Below, piece by piece: positions 1 through 6,883 of a stretch of 64,000 nucleotides of DNA; within the stretch, counting starts at the first letter, position 1; each line of letters opens with the position of its first letter. The notes under the pieces were generated by a model. That model was not told the origin of the DNA and did no database searches. It was given only the letters and a program-made list of their open reading frames with translations. Position numbers and translations under genes: made by a program. Source of the stretch: a virus. The DNA is taken from the IMG/VR virus record IMGVR_UViG_3300034418_007369, positions 1 through 64,000 of that record; one strand, given 5' to 3'.

Positions 1-357
1 GTTATTGATGGTATTCGGTTGAACGAGCAAATTGTTATGCGACCAGAAACCCTATCTCTACATCAAATTAATTCAGAAACAGACCTAGATAAAAGGTCTA
101 TTATGATTGAAAGGTTTGGATGGGATAGATTTATTAAAGAATCTAAAGCAGAATGTCTTGACAAAAGACATAATTTGGTTGAAAATACAAAGGAGGCACT
201 TTTTAAAACAGAGTTTGCTGGGAACAGGTTGATTGTAACCTGTCCAACGGGTAGAGTTTTCTCTCTTGGAGTGCCGTCTGATGTTAAGACTTGCGAATCA
301 GCGCAGTCTTGGTTAGGTAGCGAAGAAGAAAAGATTAATGTTATTGCTAGAACTTAG
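1..357 (+). CDS. DUF6745-type protein, C-terminal part (runs off left edge)
   Basis: The frame is open from the first base (reads VIDGIRLNEQIVMRPETL), so this is the C-terminal ~118 residues of a longer gene rather than a gene starting at the TTG at 19. The pattern DGIRLNEQIVMRPETL ... MIERFGWDRFIKES ... VTCPTGRVFSLGVPSDVKTCESAQSWL matches the C-terminal half of DUF6745, a family of unknown function as I remember it. DUF6745 proteins often carry QVxx repeats nearby or in the same chain, and a QVxx protein lies 440 bp downstream. No catalytic residues can be proposed. Confidence 0.6.
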   Translation, partial: VIDGIRLNEQIVMRPETLSLHQINSETDLDKRSIMIERFGWDRFIKESKAECLDKRHNLVENTKEALFKTEFAGNRLIVTCPTGRVFSLGVPSDVKTCESAQSWLGSEEEKINVIART

Positions 358-372
358 AACTTAGGAGTTAAA

Positions 373-831
373 ATGATTGAAATTGAAGAAATCGTAAATT
401 ATGCCAGTAGTATTGCCGATGGTTGTGAGTCTGTAAAAGCGGGTTCTCCTGTGAGATTTACAGAGGCATCCACGCTAAATGATAGAATTTGGCAGGGTGA
501 TCTTGGAATCACTATCAAGTCCAGTATCCCAAGTGGGTACGATCAAATCTCTATTGCTGATTTTAAAAATAGCAATGGGAATCAGTTGGTACACGGTTCT
601 AACAAAGGTAGCAAGCATTGTATTGATTCATTTGATGGTGTTAAAATGTTTGTTCCAAAAAACTGGAATGAAGAAAGTTTGCTTGGCCCGTTTATGATTC
701 TTGAAAAGGAAAGGACAATTACCCATCCTACTCACGGCGATGTTACTATTCCTAAGAATTTTTGTATTCAGATTACATATCAGAGAGAGTACGACAATGA
801 ACAAAAACAAGAACGGCGAGCGAGAGACTAA
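373..831 (+). CDS. Hypothetical protein, 152 aa
   Basis: ATG preceded by an AGGAG ribosome site (ttaggagttaaa). Unrecognised, soluble, acidic, mixed alpha/beta composition without membrane segments; the C-terminus is charged (NEQKQERRARD). Its 3' end overlaps the start of the QVxx repeat gene by 35 nt in another frame, suggesting the two are translated together. It follows the DUF6745 fragment by 15 nt and is probably co-transcribed with it. Confidence 0.6.
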   Translation: MIEIEEIVNYASSIADGCESVKAGSPVRFTEASTLNDRIWQGDLGITIKSSIPSGYDQISIADFKNSNGNQLVHGSNKGSKHCIDSFDGVKMFVPKNWNEESLLGPFMILEKERTITHPTHGDVTIPKNFCIQITYQREYDNEQKQERRARD

Positions 832-1054
832 GGTTCGGAATCAGGTTGGGGGTCAGGTTTGGGATCAGGTTCGGGGTCAGGTTTGGGAGCAGGTTTGGAA
901 TCAGGCTGGGGATCAGGTTCAGGATCAGGTTCAGGATCAGGTTGGGGATCAGGTTGGGGGTCAGGTTTGGGATCAGGTTCGGGGTCAGGTTTGGGAGCAG
1001 GTTTGGAATCAGGTTGGGGATCAGGTAAGGCAAAAGATTAAAGAATCCTCTTGA
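797..1054 (+). CDS. QVxx tetrapeptide-repeat protein, 85 aa
   Basis: ATG at 797 inside the end of the previous gene, with a purine-rich GAGAGAG about 8 nt upstream. After a charged 13-residue leader (MNKNKNGERETKV) the chain is ~16 tetrapeptides of the form Q-V-x-x, x mostly G, W, D, R, E or N, ending RQKIKESS. A 4-residue period with V and W on alternating sides would suit an extended or beta-solenoid fibre, or an amphipathic repeat; this is inference. I recall similar QVxxQVxx tracts in and around DUF6745 proteins. The underlying DNA is a 12-bp tandem repeat that is open in several frames, so the choice of frame rests on composition and start context. Confidence 0.55.
   Translation: MNKNKNGERETKVRNQVGGQVWDQVRGQVWEQVWNQAGDQVQDQVQDQVGDQVGGQVWDQVRGQVWEQVWNQVGDQVRQKIKESS
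841..1032 (+). repeat. 12-bp tandem repeat, 16 units, with 108-bp higher-order period
   Basis: Sixteen consecutive 12-mers of the type tcaggttNgggN. Units at 841-912 recur at 949-1020 with one C/T difference, giving a higher-order period of 108 bp (nine units). Because 12 is a multiple of 3, length changes keep all frames, and all three + frames plus one minus frame stay open. The + strand has GGG or longer runs spaced 8-9 nt apart, which could form G-quadruplexes. Confidence 0.9.
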
Positions 1055-1078
1055 CTTTGACGATTTACATAGTATAAT
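1051..1078 (+). promoter_or_regulatory. Sigma70-type promoter
   Basis: TTGACT (1051-1056), 16-nt spacer, perfect TATAAT (1073-1078). It lies just after the QVxx gene and ~105 nt before the 1184 gene, so it gives a long 5' leader. It has the same architecture as the promoters at 2374 and 3389. Confidence 0.75.
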
Positions 1079-1084
1079 ATGAGT

Positions 1085-1183
1085 GTGCAGGTGAGTGACG
1101 ATCAGGGTGTTCACCATAACCCTTAAACCCGATGAAGTAAGGTTGCCTGCCTCTCTTTTATTTTTCAACCACAGGAGATAGTT
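1085..1183 (+). promoter_or_regulatory. Structured 5' leader, possible cis-regulatory RNA
   Basis: About 100 nt between the predicted transcription start and the ATG at 1184. Candidate pairings seen by eye: GCAGG (1087) with CCTGC at its far end; GGTGA with TCACC; AGGGT with ACCCT around GTTCACCATA; GGTTG with CAACC just before the ribosome site CAGGAG. Several are mutually exclusive, as expected for a switching leader. The segment GATGAAGTAAGG is purine-rich and unpaired in most of these. I cannot assign it to a riboswitch class. Confidence 0.35.
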
Positions 1184-1555
1184 ATGAATTTACCAAGTCC
1201 AACACCCTTGAGGAAAAAGGGTAAGATGATCCCAAAAGATGAGTTAATTTTTTGGGTGGAGAACAATGTAAAGACAGACGGTTTAGAGATCGTAAAGATC
1301 AGAGACACATACCTCTGGACTGTTGGTGATTACGAGCGCCATCGTCTTGATGTGTTTGATAAGTTCTACCCAGATGGCGAGGGTGAATTTTGTTGGACAA
1401 ATCGTGTAGGTAATAAAAGTTTTTTCTTGCATTACAATACTCAAACTAATACAATAACTGATAAGACAACTGGCCGTGTTGAAGTTAAAGAAAAGCGCGC
1501 AGGCTTACAAGGAATTGCTAAAGGTGGAGAACGTATCGGTAAATCGTTTAGGTGA
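1184..1555 (+). CDS. Hypothetical protein, 123 aa
   Basis: ATG with good SD (AGGAGATAGTT). No recognised family. Soluble, basic at both ends, with an aromatic-rich central segment (FWVENNVKT, YLWTVGDYERHRLDVFDKFYP). First gene behind the 1051 promoter and the structured leader, so it is the likely target of any leader control. Followed 4 nt later by another small gene. Confidence 0.6.
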   Translation: MNLPSPTPLRKKGKMIPKDELIFWVENNVKTDGLEIVKIRDTYLWTVGDYERHRLDVFDKFYPDGEGEFCWTNRVGNKSFFLHYNTQTNTITDKTTGRVEVKEKRAGLQGIAKGGERIGKSFR

Positions 1556-1559
1556 TATT

Positions 1560-1742
1560 ATGAATAAGAATGTAATTATTGAATTAGACGAAGATGGTTT
1601 TGTTGTGGCGGTTTATTGTCCAGATGAAACCTATGTGGTAAATGTGCTTGATCGTAATGACTGGAATGGTTGCGACGAGAGCATGGACAATTATTATCGA
1701 AGTCTTGAAGAAGAAATAGATAATTTAAAAAATTGTTTTTAG
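1560..1742 (+). CDS. Hypothetical small acidic protein, 60 aa
   Basis: Starts at ATG 1560, immediately after the TGA/TTA of the preceding gene; longer in-frame extensions run back through that gene and lack an SD. Sequence begins MNKNVIIELDEDGFVVAVY and ends with an acidic helix (SLEEEIDNLKNCF). Two-strand-plus-helix proteins like this are common phage accessory proteins; function unknown. Its stop overlaps by 4 nt the stop of the convergent HNH gene. Confidence 0.5.
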   Translation: MNKNVIIELDEDGFVVAVYCPDETYVVNVLDRNDWNGCDESMDNYYRSLEEEIDNLKNCF

Positions 1743-2302
1743 CGACCACCTTTACTCAAATTATCTTCTGCCCATAATGGTTGAAGATTAGTGTAATGGA
1801 AACATTCTCTCTGTTGTTCTGGATCAGTCAGATCAAACGAACAGCAGGGACGAATGTGGTCAACGTGCCATCCGTGAAGTCCATAGTTTTCCCAGTTCAT
1901 ACCCTCGGTAAATTGTTTTTCAAGATAGGATTTAAGTTCATTGAAAGAGCAGCCAATGAGAGATTCAGTTTTAGCAGATTTAAAACCTCTTGACACAGCT
2001 TGTGACATTCTGCTTGCCAGATTGTTTCTAATTGCATGTTCGGGTTGCTGCCTTCTGATTCTCTGATACTCGTTACGCTTTTCTCTATTGGCCTTACTCC
2101 ATTTAGAAAAGTTTTCACTTCGCTGATCTTTCCTTTTAAGGTTTTGTTCTTTAATTTTATCTTTATTTTTAACGTAACGTAAACGCTCGCAGTCCTTACA
2201 CTTACTATTAACCCCAAGTCTACAGGCGGGATGTTTTGTGAAAAATTCAGTTGTTGCAGGCTTTTCCTGCCCACATTTGGTACATTTTTTAGTTTGATTC
2301 AT
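1739..2302 (-). CDS. HNH endonuclease (homing-type, zinc-ribbon N-terminus)
   Basis: 187 aa on the minus strand between + strand genes. The N-terminus has two CxxC pairs (KCTKCGQ ... CKDCERLRY), a zinc-binding recruiter seen on many phage HNH proteins. A basic Lys/Arg-rich linker follows. The nuclease core near the C-terminus has WHVDHIRPC ... TNLQPLWAEDNLSKGG, i.e. the H-x-D-H-I-x-P and N-L-x-P-L-W/N-L-x-K signature of HNH nucleases. It is a free-standing selfish element by analogy with T-even homing genes. Opposite orientation to all neighbours supports recent insertion. Confidence 0.85.
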   Translation of the reverse strand: MNQTKKCTKCGQEKPATTEFFTKHPACRLGVNSKCKDCERLRYVKNKDKIKEQNLKRKDQRSENFSKWSKANREKRNEYQRIRRQQPEHAIRNNLASRMSQAVSRGFKSAKTESLIGCSFNELKSYLEKQFTEGMNWENYGLHGWHVDHIRPCCSFDLTDPEQQRECFHYTNLQPLWAEDNLSKGGR

Positions 2303-2373
2303 GGTTTCCCCTTATTTAAAGAATTGCGTCACTGTATTATACACATTTTTTTAAAAAAAATAAAAGAAACCAC

Positions 2374-2401
2374 TTGACATATACGATACTGATATTAGAA
2401 T
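2374..2401 (+). promoter_or_regulatory. Sigma70-type promoter of rIIB-like gene
   Basis: TTGACA (2374-2379), 16-nt spacer, TAGAAT (2396-2401). It is followed 34 nt later by the ATG at 2436. The 2303-2373 segment upstream is an A/T-rich spacer between divergent genes. Confidence 0.7.
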
Positions 2402-2435
2402 AAAGAAAACTTCCAATTACTTTTAGGAGAATACA

Positions 2436-3329
2436 ATGGCTTTAACTCACATCAAATCTAATTCAAACGAATGGACTGTAACTCTTGGTGGTCAGCCTTT
2501 TATCTTTGACCACACGCATCCACGTTATGCTGGTCTTGTAGAGTGCGTTCATAGTGAAGATGAAGATGAGTTTGTTAATCTTTTCAATACTGGGCATCAG
2601 GTTGAGGACTGGTCAGAGGGCGACTTTGAGTTTCGCGATGGGTTCCTGTATTTCGAGGACGAGCAGATCGCCACTGATCCTACCAACAGGATTATTGAGT
2701 GTATTGCTGGTGGTTTCCCTCACAAGTTCATGCTTAACTACTTGACAAATCTCTATGATAACGTCAGCGAACGAGCAGTTCAAGAGTCCTACAAGTGGAC
2801 AAGTCACAAGGGTTTACCAATCACCGAAGATGGTATGATGGTTGGTTACAAAGGTGTGCGCCCTCATGTTGGCGAGACTATCAACGTAAAGAATGGCGAA
2901 CTGAAAGACGGCGACCTCGTTGACATTTACACTGGTAAAACTTTCCGCAACAATGTTGGCGACAAGTGTAGCATGAAGCGACGACAGGTTTGTGATGACC
3001 ATACTCAGGGTTGCTCTAGTGGTTTGCATGTCGGTACTTACGAGTATGCTTGCAACTGGGCAGGCAACAGCGGCGTTGTCGTTCTTGTTAAGTTTAATCC
3101 AGCAAACATTGTCAGCGTTCCGTCTGACTGTGAACACTCCAAGTTGCGAGTCAGCGAGTACGAAGTTATTGCAGTTGCTCGCGAACAACTAGAGGAACCA
3201 GTCTACATGGAAGATGAGGATGATGAATGTGCGTACTGTGGTGGCGACTGCCCAAATGACCATGAATACGCTTGTGACGGTTATCTTGGTGACATTGATG
3301 CCTACTACGACGATGAAGCAGATTTCTAA
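2436..3329 (+). CDS. rIIB: rIIB-like protein
   Basis: 297 aa, ATG with SD TAGGAGAATACA. The core matches the phage rIIB family: a helical region (NYLTNLYDNVSERAVQESYK), then LPITEDGMMVGYKGVR, DIYTGKTFRNNVGD, a Cys/Gly-rich GCSSGLHVGTYEYA, and VVVLVKFNPANIVSVPSDCEHSKLRVSEYEV. T4 rIIB acts with rIIA in lysis control and resistance to exclusion; its biochemical role is unresolved. No rIIA is visible here. The C-terminal 45 residues are very acidic with CxYCGGDC, a possible extra metal site not typical of T4 rIIB. It has its own promoter and terminator, so it is a monocistronic unit. Confidence 0.8.
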   Translation: MALTHIKSNSNEWTVTLGGQPFIFDHTHPRYAGLVECVHSEDEDEFVNLFNTGHQVEDWSEGDFEFRDGFLYFEDEQIATDPTNRIIECIAGGFPHKFMLNYLTNLYDNVSERAVQESYKWTSHKGLPITEDGMMVGYKGVRPHVGETINVKNGELKDGDLVDIYTGKTFRNNVGDKCSMKRRQVCDDHTQGCSSGLHVGTYEYACNWAGNSGVVVLVKFNPANIVSVPSDCEHSKLRVSEYEVIAVAREQLEEPVYMEDEDDECAYCGGDCPNDHEYACDGYLGDIDAYYDDEADF

Positions 3330-3346
3330 ACTGTGGTTGGTTTAGC

Positions 3347-3375
3347 GGGGGTGTAGAAATATGCCCCCATTTTTT
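3347..3375 (+). terminator. Rho-independent terminator after rIIB-like gene
   Basis: GGGGG (3347-3351), 12-nt loop, CCCCC (3364-3368), then A and a run of six T. It lies 17 nt after the rIIB stop codon and just before the next promoter. Confidence 0.75.
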
Positions 3376-3388
3376 CTAAAGTTTATGC

Positions 3389-3416
3389 TTGACAATGACG
3401 ACTTATACTCTATAAT
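3389..3416 (+). promoter_or_regulatory. Sigma70-type promoter of uvdE-like gene
   Basis: TTGACA (3389-3394), 16-nt spacer, TATAAT (3411-3416): consensus in both boxes. The ATG at 3452 follows 35 nt downstream. Confidence 0.8.
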
Positions 3417-3451
3417 CAGGGTGTAAGTCGTTTTTCACATTGGAGACAAAT

Positions 3452-4357
3452 ATGTATAACTTATGCTGCATCAGCAACGAACTCAAAGAGCAAGGCTACT
3501 CTTTCAAGACTATGACTTGGAAGCAGTTTAACAAGATTCGCGACACAGAAGGTGAGGAGCGCGCTCTGTTCCTGCTAGGCGAGCGTTGGTTCAACAATGT
3601 CGTTGTGACCTTAGAGTGCATCGAGCATTGTGCCAGAGAAGGTTGGGGATACCGTGTGTCGTCAGCATTATTTCCATGTTTGACACACCCAGAGTTTCAC
3701 TACAATGTTTCAGATGTGCCGCAGTACGACGAAATCATGGAACTATTCGAGGAGTGTAGAGCGAACGATGCGTGGCAGGTCAGACTGTCTACACATCCAG
3801 ATCAATTCAACGTGCTTGCCAGCGAGAATCAAGATGCCGTTGACAAGACCATCGCAGAACTCAACCATCACGGTTGGGTTATGGATCAGCTAGGTTGTCA
3901 GCGTAATTACTACAATCCCATAAACATTCATGTCAACTGTACCAAGGGCGATCTCAAAGATATTGCTGCTCGCTTTATGTCCAACCTAAACAAGTGCGAT
4001 TGCAGCGTGACCAGCAGGCTAGTGATTGAGAATGAGGACAAAGGTTGCTGGACTGTTGCTAATTTGCTAGAGCATTTTGACATTCCAATCACTTACGATA
4101 ACTTACACGACAAGTGCAACCCTTCTCAGTTACCATGTCGCGTTCATCCAGCGTGGGGTATGTCTAGTTGTGCTGCTACATGGGGTAGCGTCAAGCCTCT
4201 GTTTCACTACAGCGAGTCACATCCTGACAAGACTAATCCTCGTAGTCACGCAGATATGCCTGTTGACAAACCGTGTAGCGAGCAGTATGATTGGGACATA
4301 GAACTTAAATCCAAGGACGCAGCGATTCGTGCCTGTGCCGCATTAGTAGGAGTTTGA
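3452..4357 (+). CDS. uvsE: UV-damage endonuclease (UvdE/UVDE family)
   Basis: 301 aa from ATG 3452 (SD TGGAGACAAAT); the longer TTG start at 3440 falls inside the SD. It begins with MYNLCCISNELKEQG, the typical UVDE opening, and continues with LRLSTHPDQF-like VRLSTHPDQFNVLAS, NIHVNCTKGD, LVIENEDKGCWT and ITYDNLHDKCNPS. These supply the His, Glu and Asp metal ligands of the TIM-barrel fold. UVDE nicks 5' to UV photoproducts and other lesions. A repair enzyme with its own strong promoter suggests early expression, perhaps in a sunlit habitat (inference). Confidence 0.88.
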   Translation: MYNLCCISNELKEQGYSFKTMTWKQFNKIRDTEGEERALFLLGERWFNNVVVTLECIEHCAREGWGYRVSSALFPCLTHPEFHYNVSDVPQYDEIMELFEECRANDAWQVRLSTHPDQFNVLASENQDAVDKTIAELNHHGWVMDQLGCQRNYYNPINIHVNCTKGDLKDIAARFMSNLNKCDCSVTSRLVIENEDKGCWTVANLLEHFDIPITYDNLHDKCNPSQLPCRVHPAWGMSSCAATWGSVKPLFHYSESHPDKTNPRSHADMPVDKPCSEQYDWDIELKSKDAAIRACAALVGV

Positions 4358-4454
4358 CAAATGAGTGAAAAACAAGAACAAGAAGATAGGTCTTACTAAT
4401 TACCGCCAGATATTTATAAGTGGAGGGGTTTTGTACCCTATAAGGAGTTGACAA

Positions 4455-4697
4455 ATGACATTTTTCGTTAAATACAATGGCGATCTTGAAAAAGACCCGC
4501 TTAATCGTGGGGTGGAAGATTTTGCTGACTACGAATCAGCATTTGAATTTGCTAAAAGAATGACCAACAAAGGTCTTGCTACCACAATTTATTCTGGTAC
4601 AATAATGGAAGTGAAACATCAAGCAACCTTCGCAGAAAGAAACAAGGCACTTGACGAACTTACAAAACAAGCACAAGAATTAGATATGGGATATTAG
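4455..4697 (+). CDS. Hypothetical protein, 80 aa
   Basis: ATG with SD AAGGAG. The pattern FFVKYNGDLEKDPLNRGVEDFADYESAFEFAKRM looks like a small alpha/beta fold in which a strand is followed by a helix, as in phage WGR/YcfA-like small proteins, but no family is recognised. A strongly helical C-terminus (RNKALDELTKQAQELDMGY) follows. It heads a run of small genes reaching to 6217. Confidence 0.55.
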   Translation: MTFFVKYNGDLEKDPLNRGVEDFADYESAFEFAKRMTNKGLATTIYSGTIMEVKHQATFAERNKALDELTKQAQELDMGY

Positions 4698-4707
4698 GGG
4701 TTGATAA

Positions 4708-4890
4708 ATGAGTTCTAAAGAACTAAAAGAAAAAAATATATGTCAACATTGTGATGGTTTTGGAGGTCAGGGTTGTGGTTATGTGCCAGAGCAAAAAGGG
4801 ATGTTGCCGGTGATGTGTGGATACTGCGATGGTACAGGGGTTAATGATGAAAGAAAAAATCCAAGTAGACATAAGGATGTTGACAAATGA
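4708..4890 (+). CDS. Small DnaJ-type zinc-finger protein, 60 aa
   Basis: Contains CQHCDGFGGQGCG and, 24 residues on, CGYCDGTGV: two CxxCxGxG-like knuckles as in the DnaJ cysteine-rich domain, here free-standing. It probably binds one zinc through four cysteines. Such mini-proteins are common in phages and plasmids; partner unknown. The stop overlaps the next ATG by 4 nt. Confidence 0.65.
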   Translation: MSSKELKEKNICQHCDGFGGQGCGYVPEQKGMLPVMCGYCDGTGVNDERKNPSRHKDVDK

Positions 4891-4982
4891 GTGGAAAAGG
4901 TGATCGTCAGCGACCCGTTGACAAAGAAACTTACGATAAGAATTATGAACTAATTGATTGGGGAACCAAGCATGAAAAGTGA
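4887..4982 (+). CDS. Small conserved phage protein, 31 aa (SGKGDRxRP type)
   Basis: ATG 4887 overlapping the preceding stop. Sequence MSGKGDRQRPVDKETYDKNYELIDWG follows a pattern I have seen in many phage genomes (SGKG-x-x-x-RP ... Y-x-x-N-x-D/E-x-I), always 30-40 residues long, function unknown. Basic start and an aromatic end. Tight overlap on both sides with real genes supports translation. Confidence 0.55.
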   Translation: MSGKGDRQRPVDKETYDKNYELIDWGTKHEK

Positions 4983-5133
4983 ACAAGAATTATTATTAGA
5001 GAGAACAATCGCACTATCAAAGGTGGAAGAATACTGTAAAGCACACCTGTTCAGATGTCCAGCGTCAGCATCGCAAGCATCAATGAAATCTATGGCACTC
5101 ACCATTCTTGAAATGATAGAGGGCAAACGATGA
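4972..5133 (+). CDS. Hypothetical helical protein, 53 aa
   Basis: ATG 4972 overlaps the previous gene by 11 nt, and its TGA overlaps the next ATG (ATGA). Nearly all helix by composition (MKSEQELLLERTIALSKVEEY), with two cysteines (EYCKAHLFRC). No family recognised. Supported mainly by the overlapping start/stop pattern shared with its neighbours. Confidence 0.45.
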   Translation: MKSEQELLLERTIALSKVEEYCKAHLFRCPASASQASMKSMALTILEMIEGKR

Positions 5134-5351
5134 ATGGTAAACAAATATCAGTAGTAGTAATTGGTATAACATCCATCTTCTTGGTACTATACGATATATT
5201 TGCCCTTTACTTTTTTGGTGTAGATAGTACAATTAGTGTCGTTATGAATGAGTGGAGTTTTCAGGCTCATCCATTATTGGTATTTATACTTGGTATGGTA
5301 TTTGGTGGACTGATAGTACATTTCTTTAAATGGAAACCTATAAATGAGTAA
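5130..5351 (+). CDS. Small membrane protein, 73 aa
   Basis: Two hydrophobic segments, about residues 6-27 (VVVIGITSIFLVLYDIFALYFF) and 47-64 (HPLLVFILGMVFGGLIVHFF), joined by a short polar loop. It is a candidate inner-membrane protein of unknown role. It overlaps both neighbours by 4-8 nt, so it belongs to the same translational chain. Confidence 0.55.
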   Translation: MNGKQISVVVIGITSIFLVLYDIFALYFFGVDSTISVVMNEWSFQAHPLLVFILGMVFGGLIVHFFKWKPINE

Positions 5352-5463
5352 ATTACTAATGATTGGCGCATTTTCTCTTGCTCACCTATCGTACTATGGT
5401 ACAACGGGAGCATTGACATTTGCCGTAATCGCCCTGTCCCTTGAGGTCTTGATAGCAAAATGA
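5344..5463 (+). CDS. Small membrane protein, 39 aa
   Basis: MSKLLMIGAFSLAHLSYYGTTG followed by ALTFAVIALSLEVLIAK: essentially two hydrophobic stretches. It overlaps the upstream stop by 8 nt and the downstream ATG by 4 nt. Function unknown; too short for family assignment. Confidence 0.4.
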   Translation: MSKLLMIGAFSLAHLSYYGTTGALTFAVIALSLEVLIAK

Positions 5464-5639
5464 ATCCATACGAACCAATACATTCTGAAAAACCCAAGTA
5501 CAAGCCACGGTCAGTAGACTGGCCTGATTTCTTTTTTGTTGTATTCTTTTTAATATCCTTCCCTCTTTTGTATGGATTTATATTAGAAAGTGAATTGACA
5601 GAAGATATATTAACTGCTATAAGAAAGTTATTTAGATGA
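5460..5639 (+). CDS. Small single-TM protein, 59 aa
   Basis: Polar, Pro/Lys-rich N-terminus (MNPYEPIHSEKPKYKPRSVDW), one TM helix (FFFVVFFLISFPLLYGFIL) and a charged C-terminal helix (ESELTEDILTAIRKLFR). Start and stop each overlap neighbours by 4 nt. Function unknown. Confidence 0.45.
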   Translation: MNPYEPIHSEKPKYKPRSVDWPDFFFVVFFLISFPLLYGFILESELTEDILTAIRKLFR

Positions 5640-6217
5640 AAGTTTTATTATTACTACTAATAATTAGCATAGACGCAGACCCAGCAAATAAACCTATAGT
5701 GGATACATTTGACTCTATAGAAGTAAACCATAGACTTAACAAATGGGGGGTTGAGAATTTAGCTCAAGTTATTGTTTGGAACTGGTGTAGCGGACACAAT
5801 ACGTTTCATGTGGAGTGGTGGAAAAGTATGAATGATGCTTACACTAGAACCAACGAGGGCGAAGAAGCGTGGAACAAGAAAAGAAGAGAAGTTGCTGACA
5901 GGATAGAACCTTGGGAAGTCAGAAAAGATTTCCTAGATAGCTCATATTACCGTGGCGAGTTTACTGGTGGTGCGCTGTACCCAGTGAAAAACTATACAAA
6001 CGGATACTATGAAATAAAAATAAGAGATAAGTATGGTAGTATTAAAAGAATAATTAGATCAAAAAACTTTACAGAAAGCTGGACTAACAACGATCCAGAG
6101 TATGATGATAGGAAAATTCAGCACCCAAGAAATAGGAAGGGATTGACAAGCGACAATGAAACACTGTTACTACATTTACCACAATTAGAAAAGGGTTTGA
6201 TAGATATTATTAGATAA
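5636..6217 (+). CDS. Hypothetical exported protein, 193 aa
   Basis: Begins MKVLLLLLIISIDADPANK, a short hydrophobic leader that could be a signal peptide (weak n-region, cleavage near residue 13-15) or an anchor. The mature part is rich in Trp, Tyr and charged residues (WNWCSGHNTFHVEWWKSMNDAY) with a repeated beta pattern towards the C-terminus. No family recognised. Last gene of the overlapping chain 4708-6217. Confidence 0.55.
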   Translation: MKVLLLLLIISIDADPANKPIVDTFDSIEVNHRLNKWGVENLAQVIVWNWCSGHNTFHVEWWKSMNDAYTRTNEGEEAWNKKRREVADRIEPWEVRKDFLDSSYYRGEFTGGALYPVKNYTNGYYEIKIRDKYGSIKRIIRSKNFTESWTNNDPEYDDRKIQHPRNRKGLTSDNETLLLHLPQLEKGLIDIIR

Positions 6218-6236
6218 TACTAAAGGAAAAATATCT

Positions 6237-6296
6237 ACCATTAAATATAATCACAGAAACTTAATGGTGTTCATGTTGTTATATTGTGTATAAATA
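6237..6296 (+). promoter_or_regulatory. Inverted repeat plus T4-late-like TATAAATA box
   Basis: ACCATTAA (6237-6244) pairs perfectly with TTAATGGT (6261-6268) across a 16-nt loop, without a following U-run. TATAAATA (6289-6296), the core of T4 late promoters, follows 38 nt before the ATG at 6335 with no -35 box at a sigma70 distance. A gp55-like sigma gene at 20093 makes a late-type promoter possible, but this is one site and could be chance in AT-rich DNA. Confidence 0.3.
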
Positions 6297-6334
6297 ATTA
6301 GTGAGTCCTCGTACCTCTAACACAAAGAACAACT

Positions 6335-6883
6335 ATGAAATGTTCCACAAAAACTAAAATTAGTAGGATTTTTGTTGTTACCATATTGCTTATTATGGCG
6401 ATTTTGGTAAAATTAGAAAGGGACAAGACCAAGGAAATGATAGCTAGAACCAGTGGAATTATTAACACTCTTTCTGCTGGCGCGTATGTTCAGTCTCAAA
6501 ATGCTGAACTTTTGATAGAAGTTTTCAATAGATTGCGCAGCGCAAATAATGAGAAAGGCAGGCTAGAAATGATCGACGAGCCATTTGATCCACCGATCAA
6601 AGAGCTAGACGTTTCCGGTGGTGCGAACCAAGTAATATCTGATTTAGATGATATTCAAAAATTCTCAAGCGCGCTCGCTATGAATAACGTATTTCAAAGA
6701 GATAGTATCGGAACTATATTAAAGGCATTACGAGAAATGGACGATATTGAAATTAGCCTAGAAGATAAAATGTTTACATTGAGTGACATTCTTTATGGTG
6801 AAGAAGATAAAGTGATTGCAGATTCAGACCTTGAAGATTTTGAGTGGCACTATGTTGACAACCGAAAGCAGGATGATGAGTAG
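6335..6883 (+). CDS. Membrane-anchored helical protein, 182 aa
   Basis: Basic start (MKCSTKTKISR), one TM helix (IFVVTILLIMAILVKL, about residues 12-28), then a long helical, acidic region. Orientation N-in with the bulk outside is likely from the positive-inside rule. No family recognised. It is the first gene after the 6237-6296 regulatory region and overlaps the next start by 11 nt. Confidence 0.55.
   Translation: MKCSTKTKISRIFVVTILLIMAILVKLERDKTKEMIARTSGIINTLSAGAYVQSQNAELLIEVFNRLRSANNEKGRLEMIDEPFDPPIKELDVSGGANQVISDLDDIQKFSSALAMNNVFQRDSIGTILKALREMDDIEISLEDKMFTLSDILYGEEDKVIADSDLEDFEWHYVDNRKQDDE

Noticed and set aside
841-1032. CRISPR array or replication iterons
   Set aside because: Units are contiguous 12-mers without unique spacers, inside a coding frame, and no cas genes are near. 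An origin role has no support.
846-1041. Two other + frames and one minus frame fully open over the 12-bp repeat
   Set aside because: A 12-bp repeat without stops keeps several frames open automatically. The 797 frame has the better start context and the known QVxx pattern.
1085-1183. L-glutamine (glnA-type) riboswitch
   Set aside because: Only the GAAGTAAGG-like core is shared; the flanking P1 and the hairpin before the core are missing.
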